Shown piece by piece: positions 1 to 6,800 of a DNA stretch of 7,302 nucleotides. The position numbers and the translations under genes are program-made. Each line of letters starts with the position of its first letter. Position 1 is the stretch's first letter. Under the pieces are notes generated by a model. The model had not been told where the DNA came from. It saw nothing but the letters and a program-made list of their open reading frames with translations, and ran no database searches. Origin of the DNA: Verrucomicrobiota bacterium (lineage in GTDB: Bacteria; Verrucomicrobiota; Verrucomicrobiae; Chthoniobacterales; UBA10450); assembly GCA_003219495.1 (NCBI GenBank), contig QHOZ01000222.1, forward strand, positions 1 to 7,302. The letters run 5' to 3'.

Positions 1-1
1 A

Positions 2-721
2 AGTCGCGTCGCTAAACTGGCGAAAGCCAATCCGGCAATCTTCATCGTGTTCGATTTGCTCGGCGAGGATCGACAATCACATTTGAGCCGGCCGCTAAGC
101 GAGCGCCGCAAGCTTCTTGAGAAATTCGCGAAAAAAAATTTCAAGCGAACAAGACAAGTTCGGCTTTCGCCCGCCACGACCGATCTCAAGCGGGCGAAGA
201 AATGGTTCGATAAAGTCGGTGGCGATCTCGACGGCGTGATCGCGAAACGGATCGATATGCCTTATCGCTCCGGCGAACGCGATGGTGCGCTAAAGATCAA
301 ACAGATTCGCAGCGCGGATTGCGTGATCGGTGGTTTTCGCTACGCGAGCGGCGCGAAAATCCTCGGATCGCTCTTGCTCGGGCTTTATGACGACGATGGT
401 TTGCTTCATCACGTCGGCTTCACTTCCGCGTTTAAAACCGCGGAACGCAAAGCGCTCACAAAACAATTCGAGGCGTTGCGAAAGCCGCCGGGTTTTACCG
501 GCAATGCGCCGGGCGGACCAAGTCGCTGGAGCACGGAGCGGAGCGCCGAATGGGAACCGGTCGATCCGAAGATCGTGGTCGAGATCGCTTATGATCATTT
601 TACCGGCGAACGATTTCGTCACGGCACGAAAATCCTGCGCTGGCGCAAAGACAAATCGCCTAAGCAATGCACGATGGATCAAGTGACCGGCCGCGAAGGA
701 AAATCGCTCGCGCTGTTGTAA
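2..721 (+). CDS. ligC: ATP-dependent DNA ligase, LigC type (5' end missing)
   Basis: Seals single-strand nicks using ATP through a lysine-AMP intermediate. The reading frame is open to the left edge, so the N-terminus with the catalytic KxDG lysine (motif I) lies outside; the GTG at 47 is an internal Val, not the start. About 239 residues are visible. FDLL at nt 50-61 matches ligase motif IIIa, DGVIAKR at nt 230-250 is motif IV, and KIK at nt 293-301 is motif V with its two lysines. An OB-fold domain follows, ending in the stretch HFTGERFRHGTK plus LRWRKDK, which carries motif VI. That C-terminal wording resembles mycobacterial LigC more than the ligase domain of LigD, and no polymerase or nuclease domain follows it. 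LigC-type ligases act in repair (excision repair, end joining); the physiological role here is inferred. A fusion partner upstream of the window cannot be excluded. It converges on the tonB-like gene with 3 bases between stop codons. Confidence 0.88.
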   Translation, partial: SRVAKLAKANPAIFIVFDLLGEDRQSHLSRPLSERRKLLEKFAKKNFKRTRQVRLSPATTDLKRAKKWFDKVGGDLDGVIAKRIDMPYRSGERDGALKIKQIRSADCVIGGFRYASGAKILGSLLLGLYDDDGLLHHVGFTSAFKTAERKALTKQFEALRKPPGFTGNAPGGPSRWSTERSAEWEPVDPKIVVEIAYDHFTGERFRHGTKILRWRKDKSPKQCTMDQVTGREGKSLALL

Positions 722-724
722 AAA

Positions 725-1672
725 TTACTCCGAGTTCAGCTCAAAATTAATTTTCACGTCGTAGTGATCGCCTTTGCCAAGTCCATCCGGCAAGGCCTCG
801 ACATGACTGACGCGATTGGCCAGCGCTTTCACCGACTCGTCGAGCTCGGCGCTCCCCGATGACCGAACGATTTCAAAACTGGAAATGCGCCCGTCTTTTT
901 CGATCCGCAATTTGACGAGCACGGAATTTTTCGCGCCGCTGTTGGCGAGGTTCGTCGGCTGGACCCATTCGCTGTAAAAACGATCGTGCAACATGCTGCC
1001 GTACCACGCGAATTGACCCGAGTTCGCGCTGCCTCGGGCTCGCCCTTCGCCGCTGCCCGCGGTCATTCCTTTTCCGCTGCCGGTTTGCGTCGCGCCTGAT
1101 TTCTTCGGCTCAATCTTGGGAGCTTCTTCTTTCGCGACGTCCTTTTTCTCGCCCGGACTTTCCGCCGGCGCGCTCTCTTCTTTCTCCGGTGTCGGCTTCG
1201 CGGATGGTTTCGGAGACGCTTTCGCCAAAACAATTTTCTTCGGCGACGGTGTCCGAGCCGGACTGGCGGTCGGTGTCGGCTTTGGAGTTGGTTTTGGCTT
1301 CGGCTTCGGAATTCCTTTCACTTTCGGTGACGGGCTCGGCTTTGGAGTTGATGTCGATCTTGGCGTTGGCGTTCGCTCCGGAGTGGCAGTCGCGATCGGC
1401 AACTGAATGTCACTTGGCGCCGATGCCAGAACCGGCCGGGTTTCGTCCGCCTCGCGCTCCTTCAGTAATTCGGTTCGCGATTCTTTTCGCGGCGCCGGCG
1501 AAATTCGATTTGGCAAAACAACGCCGTCACCGCCGCCGCCATTTAGCCACATCACGCTGAGCGCGTCAGCGTCTTTGCTTGCGCTGCTCCAATGGATCAA
1601 ACCAAAGATGATTGCCGCGTGCGCACCGGCGATCAGCGCGACGTTTGCCCAGAAACGCAGATTCTTTGGCAT
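725..1672 (-). CDS. TonB-family energy transducer (TonB/TolA-like)
   Basis: Periplasm-spanning arm that passes the motion of the ExbB-ExbD motor to outer-membrane partners. The 315-residue protein has a short basic N-terminus, one membrane anchor (about residues 8-28), then a long Pro/Lys/Thr/Ser region (about 93-195, with repeated KP and TP pairs) suited to cross the periplasm. A Gly/Ser-rich hinge follows (about 196-218), then a C-terminal TonB-like domain (about 220-313) with the pattern LRIEKDGRI, SSGS and LDESVKAL. The opening of that domain (YGSMLHDRFYSEWVQP) recalls TolA as much as TonB, so the partner system is uncertain. It is the last gene of the minus-strand block: its ATG lies 2 bases after the exbD stop, with only a weak GAG-type ribosome site inside exbD, which suggests coupled translation. 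The low-complexity region is real coding sequence, since the frame and both flanking domains are intact. Confidence 0.85.
   Translation of the reverse strand: MPKNLRFWANVALIAGAHAAIIFGLIHWSSASKDADALSVMWLNGGGGDGVVLPNRISPAPRKESRTELLKEREADETRPVLASAPSDIQLPIATATPERTPTPRSTSTPKPSPSPKVKGIPKPKPKPTPKPTPTASPARTPSPKKIVLAKASPKPSAKPTPEKEESAPAESPGEKKDVAKEEAPKIEPKKSGATQTGSGKGMTAGSGEGRARGSANSGQFAWYGSMLHDRFYSEWVQPTNLANSGAKNSVLVKLRIEKDGRISSFEIVRSSGSAELDESVKALANRVSHVEALPDGLGKGDHYDVKINFELNSE
1276..1350. repeat. Low-complexity coding repeat in the tonB-like gene
   Basis: The 15-base word tcggctttggagttg occurs exactly at 1276-1290 and again at 1336-1350, 60 bases apart. Between and around the copies lie related ggctttgg and ggcttcgg units. 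On the coding strand these encode the Pro-Lys/Pro-Thr spacer of the TonB-like protein. The 60-base period keeps the reading frame, so length change by slippage or recombination would lengthen or shorten the spacer by whole codons. It is a coding repeat and shows no sign of being mobile. Confidence 0.7.
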
Positions 1673-1674
1673 CG

Positions 1675-2091
1675 CTATTTCTGCTCAGCGCGCGTCGCGA
1701 TTCCCACCTTCATGATCTGCGCGCGCTGCAACGCATCCATCAACGTGATCAACTTTTGCACGGGCAAATCGCGGTCCGGCCGGATCACGATCGCGACATC
1801 GGGATTCGCGCGCTTCAATTCAGCCAGTTGCGCGCCTAACGATTCAAGATCGACAACTTGATTGTTAAACCGGATCGCTTCGTCGTGATCGATTGAGATC
1901 GTTTGCACCTGTTGCGCGCTGACCGCCGGAGTTTTCGCGGTGCTCGAGGGAATGATCAGACTCATGCTGCTCTCGAGCAGCGGCGTGGTGATCATGAAAA
2001 TGATCAGCAGGACAAACGCGAGATCGAGGAGCGGAGTGATGTTGATCTCGGCGAGCGAGGATAGACTTTGCCGCTGCGAGTAACGTCTCAT
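1675..2091 (-). CDS. exbD: ExbD/TolR-family biopolymer transport protein
   Basis: Proton-conducting partner of ExbB in the TonB-type motor of the inner membrane. The 138 residues match the usual ExbD/TolR length. A short polar N-terminus is followed by the family hallmark EINITPLLDLAFVLLIIF, which leads into a single membrane helix (about residues 18-39). Asp23 in that helix occupies the place of the essential membrane aspartate (Asp25 of E. coli ExbD, Asp23 of TolR). The rest is a periplasmic domain ending VGIATRAEQK. The start is fixed by an in-frame TAG two codons upstream (TAG-GAG-ATG). The ATG overlaps the exbB stop as ATGA, and the stop lies 2 bases before the tonB ATG. These contacts argue for a co-translated exbB-exbD-tonB unit. 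ExbD and TolR cannot be separated firmly on sequence alone; gene order exbB-exbD-tonB favours the Exb name. Confidence 0.92.
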   Translation of the reverse strand: MRRYSQRQSLSSLAEINITPLLDLAFVLLIIFMITTPLLESSMSLIIPSSTAKTPAVSAQQVQTISIDHDEAIRFNNQVVDLESLGAQLAELKRANPDVAIVIRPDRDLPVQKLITLMDALQRAQIMKVGIATRAEQK

Positions 2092-2096
2092 CTCCT
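2088..2096 (-). promoter_or_regulatory. exbB/exbD ATGA overlap with abutting AGGAG
   Basis: On the minus strand the exbD ATG (2091-2089) shares bases with the exbB TGA (2090-2088). A good AGGAG (2096-2092) stands directly against the ATG with no spacer, too close for normal Shine-Dalgarno use at this ATG. No other start codon is nearby in frame, so re-initiation by ribosomes finishing exbB is the likely mode. This is an inference from spacing. Confidence 0.6.
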
Positions 2097-2846
2097 AAAC
2101 GCCGATTCTCGCGCGCCGTGGTCCACGAACTTGTGCTCGAACTCGGAAGCGAGCTCAGCCGCGAAATTGTCCATCTCGACGATCATTCCGCGAATGCGCG
2201 TGACCAAAAAGTTGTAACCGAACATCGCGGGAATCGCGACGCACAATGCAGTCACGGTCGTGATGAGCGCGCCGGAAACGCCGGGAGCCATCGCTGCGAG
2301 ATTTGGCGCGCCCGCTTCCGCCACACCGGTGAACGCGTCCATCACGCCCCAGACCGTTCCGAGCAATCCGAGAAATGGCGAACCGCTCACCGCGGTCGCG
2401 AGCAAGATCATTTGCGATTCGAGCTCGAGCGCGGTCTCGCCTACTGCGCGCTCCATCGCCGCCCGCACTGCGCCCATTTGCGCTGGTGAAATTTTGTCGG
2501 CGCTGCTAAGCCGCGCCTTGAATGTCTCATCGACCTCGGCCGACCCGAGCAATTGAAACGCGAGCTCCTGTGCCCCGGCGCGATAAACATTAAAAATCGG
2601 CGAACCCGGAAAGCGCGCGTTCTTTTCGAACAAGCGCAGCGGTTGTCGATCTTGCCGGAAAACGTGGAGGAACCGCGCGTTCTGTTTTCGCGCGAATTGA
2701 ATGACGCGCAGTTTGGTGAGCATGACCGACCAGCTGAAGATCGATCCCACCGCGAGCAGGAGCAGCACGAGCTTGCCGGCAATGGTGGCGTGGTTAAATG
2801 CGAACACCAACCCGCCGGCTGCAATTACCTCAGGACAAAAAATCAA
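2088..2846 (-). CDS. exbB: MotA/TolQ/ExbB-family proton channel protein
   Basis: Inner-membrane stator-type channel that uses the proton gradient to drive ExbD and TonB. The 252 residues hold three membrane helices (about 22-44, 145-170 and 190-215) and a large cytoplasmic loop between the first two, as in ExbB. The core aligns without gaps to E. coli ExbB: GLLGTVWGVMDAF, then NLAAMAPGVSGAL and AIPAMFGYN. Thr164 and Thr197 match the E. coli channel threonines Thr148 and Thr181. The residue matching Glu176 is Gly192, which is odd. The start is uncertain: the longest frame begins with TTG at 2846 after an in-frame TAG, with only a weak CGGTGA upstream. An internal TTG or GTG at codons 13-14 would also leave all three helices intact. 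It lies 41 bases after lgt and overlaps exbD by 4 bases. Confidence 0.9.
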   Translation of the reverse strand: MIFCPEVIAAGGLVFAFNHATIAGKLVLLLLAVGSIFSWSVMLTKLRVIQFARKQNARFLHVFRQDRQPLRLFEKNARFPGSPIFNVYRAGAQELAFQLLGSAEVDETFKARLSSADKISPAQMGAVRAAMERAVGETALELESQMILLATAVSGSPFLGLLGTVWGVMDAFTGVAEAGAPNLAAMAPGVSGALITTVTALCVAIPAMFGYNFLVTRIRGMIVEMDNFAAELASEFEHKFVDHGARESAFRR

Positions 2847-2887
2847 ACAATCACCGAGCTAATTAATAAATGACGAACGGCGAATGT
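2847..2887. other. lgt-exbB intergenic spacer
   Basis: This is the longest gap in the minus-strand block. It is AT-rich near exbB (aattaataaa at 2861-2870) and holds an imperfect inverted repeat near lgt (gacgaacg and cgaatgtc arms, 2872-2888). No convincing -35/-10 pair and no GC hairpin followed by a T run is visible on the minus strand. Readthrough from lgt into exbB is therefore the simplest reading, though a weak internal promoter in the AT-rich part cannot be ruled out. Confidence 0.4.
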
Positions 2888-3826
2888 CTAATCACGAGCC
2901 GACTTCTTCGGAAACGACGGCCGTAGTCTGGCGCCGATGACAAACGCAAGGCCGATCGCGATCAGGAAAAAAGAAAAGAACTGGCCGCGCGTGAATCCGG
3001 CGATCAGGCCCGCGTCCGGTTCGCGAAAATTTTCAACGATGATTCGAAGGATCGCGTAGAAGATAAAAAATAATCCGGTGAGCACGCCGTTGGGTTGTCG
3101 CATGCGCGTGCGCACGAACCAGAGAATCGCGAAGAGAATAATTCCTTCCAAAAACGCTTCGTAAAGCTGGGATGGATGCCGCGGTGTCAAAATTCCGCGG
3201 AGAATTTCTTTTACCTGCGGTTGATGACGCGCGGCGGCGACAATTGCCTCCGAAGACGTGAGCGACGGATCGATTTGCCGGCAAGCGGTGATCGCGCGCT
3301 CGGCCTCGCCGATATTTTCGGTCAGCTCTTTCGGAAACTGCACCGCCCAAGAGACGTTGGTTGCGCGGCCATAGAGCTCGCCGTTAATAAAATTGGCGCA
3401 GCGACCAAAAAATAAGCCGATCGGCGCGGCCACCACAAGATTATCGCCGAGGTTCGTCCAGGAAATTTTGTGGCGATACGAATAATAAAAAGTGACCGCC
3501 AGGATGCCGAGCATTCCGCCGTGACTGGCCATGCCGCCTTCCCACACGCGCAAGATCGACAATGGTTCCCGCAACATTTGCGGTTTATAGAAAAGAACGT
3601 AACCGAGGCGACCGCCAATAATCACGCCGAAGAGCGCGACGGCGGTGATGAAATCACCGACGCGCGACACCGGCAAATCGGCATAGCCGCGTTTGGCCTC
3701 CCAGGTGTAAAGAAAGTAGGCGCAGGCAAACGCGAGAATATAAGCGAGCCCGTACCAACGCGGACCGACGCTGTCGTAAATCCGAAAGATCAGCGGATCG
3801 AGATCGTGAATGTAGTAAGCGAGCAT
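2888..3826 (-). CDS. lgt: Prolipoprotein diacylglyceryl transferase
   Basis: Transfers diacylglycerol from phosphatidylglycerol to the lipobox cysteine of prolipoproteins, the first step of lipoprotein maturation in the inner membrane. The 312-residue protein has about seven hydrophobic segments. The family signature is at residues 141-153 (GRCANFINGELYG), holding Arg142 and Asn145 (E. coli Arg143 and Asn146). His102 in SHGGMLG matches the essential His103. PRHPSQLYEAFLEG (215-228) is conserved, and RIIVENFREPDAG (261-273) supplies Arg261 and Glu265, matching Arg239 and Glu243. The loop between the signature and PRHPSQ (about residues 166-212) is longer than in E. coli, which explains the extra length. 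All catalytic residues I know of are present, so the enzyme should be active. The ATG lies 13 bases after the uvrA stop without a clear ribosome site, so it is probably co-transcribed with uvrA. Confidence 0.97.
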   Translation of the reverse strand: MLAYYIHDLDPLIFRIYDSVGPRWYGLAYILAFACAYFLYTWEAKRGYADLPVSRVGDFITAVALFGVIIGGRLGYVLFYKPQMLREPLSILRVWEGGMASHGGMLGILAVTFYYSYRHKISWTNLGDNLVVAAPIGLFFGRCANFINGELYGRATNVSWAVQFPKELTENIGEAERAITACRQIDPSLTSSEAIVAAARHQPQVKEILRGILTPRHPSQLYEAFLEGIILFAILWFVRTRMRQPNGVLTGLFFIFYAILRIIVENFREPDAGLIAGFTRGQFFSFFLIAIGLAFVIGARLRPSFPKKSARD

Positions 3827-3839
3827 CCGAGCGCGATTC

Positions 3840-6800
3840 TCACCGCGCGCTTGAGCGGTTCAACACATTTCGCAAAAACGGCGCGGTGCGGCTGGTTTTA
3901 TTTTTCGCGACTTGCTCCGGCGTTCCCGTTGCAACAATCTTCCCGCCCTCCGCGCCCGCTTCCGGGCCGAGATCGACGAGGTAATCCGCTTCCGCCATCA
4001 CACTGACGTTGTGCTCGATCACGATGACGGTATTTCCTTCATCGACGAGTCGATGCAGCACTTTGAGGAGAAGATCGACATCCGCCATGTGCAAACCGAT
4101 CGTCGGTTCTTCGAGCAGATAAAGCATCGAAGCCTTTCGCATTTTGCGGAGCCGTTCGTTCGTGGCGCGACCGACACCGCGCTTCAATTGCGTGACCAGC
4201 TTCAAACGTTGCGCTTCGCCCCCACTTAACGTTGGACTCGGCTGACCCAGCTTGAGATAACCGAGACCGGTTTCGACAAGCAAAGTCAGCGGCCGCGCGA
4301 TTTTCGGATATGCCGAGAAAAATTCGGCTGCTTCTTCGATCGTCATGTCCATCACATCGCCGATCGATTTGTCGTTGTAGAGAACTTCGAGCGTTTGCGG
4401 ATTATAACGACGGCCGCCGCAGTCTTCGCACGGCACGAGCGCTTCCGGCAAAAAATTCATCTCGAGCTTGATCACGCCCTGGCCTTTGCACGTTTCGCAA
4501 CGCCCGCCTTCGGCGTTGAATGAGAATCGGCTCGCGGAGTAACCGCGTACGCGAGAAACCGGCAGTTGCGCGTAAAGATTCCGGATTTCGTCGAAAACCT
4601 TGATGTACGTGCCCGGTGTTGAGCGCGAAGTTTTGCCAATCGGCGATTGATCGACTTCGTACACCGCTTCGATTTCCTCCGTCCCGCTGACGAGCTTGAA
4701 CAAATCGCCGTTCTCGCGGTGCTTTTTGTTTTCGAGATCTTCGATCACCGCCGGCAGGAGCACGTCGTGCATCAAGGTCGATTTGCCCGAGCCGGAAATT
4801 CCAGTGATCACTGACAAACGACCGACTGGAAAGCGCACATCGACATTCTTCAAATTGTTCGCGCGCGCGCCGTGGATCTCGATCCACTTCTCGACCGAAC
4901 GCAACGAGCGGCGCGATTCGCGCGTCGGATGTTGCATCGGTTCCTTCAAACAGCGGCCGGTCTCGGAATTCTTCGCGCGCTCGATGTCGCGCAACGTCCC
5001 GGTCGCGACAACTTCGCCGCCATGAATTCCCGCGCGCGGGCCGAGATCGACAATGTGATCGGCGCGCCGCATCGTTTCGTCGTCGTGCTCGACGATGACG
5101 AGTGAGTTTCCTTTTTCGCGAAGCGCTTCGAGCGTGTCGAGTAATCGCAAATTATCGCGCGGATGCAAACCAATCGTCGGTTCGTCTAATACGTAAAGAA
5201 CGCCGCGAAGATTTGAGCCAAGTTGGGCGGCGAGTCGAATGCGCTGCGATTCGCCGCCGCTCAGCGTTTTCGCCGATCGTCCGAGCGCGAGATAACCGAG
5301 CCCAACGTTTTCCATGAATCGCAAACGCTGCCGAATTTCAGGGACGAGATCGGCCGCAATCGTTTCCTGCGTGCCGGTGAACTTCAATTTGTCGATCTTG
5401 TCCGCCGCTTCGCTCGCGGAAAGATTTGTGAATTGATCAATCGCCATTCCCTGGACGCGAACGTGCCGCGCCACCTCGTTGATGCGCGATCCGTGACAAC
5501 GCGGACACTCATGCGCTTCCGTCGCGTCAATCCATTCCGATTCGCGTTCGGCGGCGAGCTCACTTTCGATCACTGAATCGCTGCCCTGATCCTCGCCCGT
5601 CTGAAATTCCTGATCCCAAATTTCGCCGAACCCGCCGCATTCTTCGCAGGCGCCGTGCGGTGAATTGAATGAGAACAAACGCGGATCGAGTTCCTCGAAA
5701 GCGCGGCCGCAGTTCGGGCAGCTCATTTCCGTGCTCATCACGGTCAGATTGTTTTTCGCGTCGAGCAGATGCGCAGTGCCGCGACCGATATCGAGCGCGC
5801 GCTGCGCGAGATTTCGCGCTTTCGCGATCCGCTTTGCATCAATCACGCCGACTACGACCGAAATTGTATGTTCCTTGAAGCGTGCCAGTCTCCGAAATTG
5901 CGCGATTGGAATGAGCTGGCCATCGACCAATAGCGTGTCGAAGCACTGGCGTTCAGCCCAGCGTGCGACGTCGGTGTGAAATCCTTTTCGGGCCTTCACC
6001 AGCGGCGCGAGCACTTTGATCGGGCCGCGCTTCGCCGCCGCTTCAATTTGTTTAACAATCGCGGCCAGACTTTGTTTCTCGACCGGCAGATCACATTGCG
6101 GACAAAATTGCGTGCCGGTCTTCGCGAACAGCAGCCGGAGAAAATGGTAAACCTCAGTCACGGTCGCGACCGTTGATTTGCCGCCGCCGCGAGTGACGCG
6201 TTGCTCGATCGCTACACTCGGCGGCAAGCCGGTGACAAGATCGACATCCGGTTTCTCGAGCTGCTCGACGAATTGCCGCGCGTACGGCGACATGCTGTCG
6301 AGAAACCGTCGCTGTCCTTCCGCGAATAAAATATCGAACGCGAGGGTCGATTTCCCGGAACCGCTTAGACCGGTGATCACGACCATCTGGTCGCGTGGAA
6401 TATTGACGTCTATGTTTTTGAGGTTGTGCTCTCGTGCGCCGTGAATTCCGATTGCGCCGTTGGTGCCGTTGATTTTGAAACGCGGCGGTGTTTCGGCGGC
6501 GCGAGCGAATTCGTCAACGTCAACGACGTTGAACCTTCGCGACGAGTCGGTCTTGCGACGTTTCGTTTCCAAAACTGCGCCCAAAAATCTTCCCGTGTGC
6601 GAGTTGTCGATCTTCGCGATTTGCTCCGGCGTTCCAACGCCAACGACTTCCCCGCCCTCGTCCCCTGCTTCCGGTCCAAGATCGACAATCCAATCTGCCG
6701 ACTTAATCACTTCGAGATTGTGCTCGATCACGATCAGCGAATGACCGGCATCGACGAGCCGTTGGAAAACTTTAAGGAGCATCGCAACATCGTCGAAATG

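Noticed and set aside
290..682. Minus-strand frame of 130 residues inside the ligase gene.
   Set aside because: Antisense shadow; the plus-strand frame carries ordered ligase motifs IV, V and VI.
1276..1350. Regular 60-base spacing of a repeat, considered as a CRISPR or tandem regulatory array.
   Set aside because: Only two exact copies, within a coding low-complexity region and without distinct spacers.
1116..1406. Plus-strand frame rich in Gly, Phe and Val, resembling a glycine-rich protein.
   Set aside because: It is the antisense of the Pro/Lys spacer of the TonB-like gene; the sense protein has both a membrane anchor and a TonB domain in frame.
2847..2887. Possible promoter for exbB in the AT-rich spacer.
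   Set aside because: The AT-rich stretch has a weak -10-like look but no matching -35 element at the right distance, so it is not called.
3470..4006. Plus-strand frame of 178 residues.
   Set aside because: It runs antisense across the 5' part of lgt and the 3' end of uvrA, both strongly supported, and its translation resembles no family I know.
4402..4887. Minus-strand frame of 161 residues in another phase within uvrA.
   Set aside because: Arg-rich composition typical of an out-of-phase reading of GC-rich coding DNA; the uvrA frame is intact throughout.
6474..6569. Idea that the two UvrA units are separate genes with a frameshift or missed stop.
   Set aside because: The frame is continuous through the linker, with no stop, ribosome site or plausible start at the junction.
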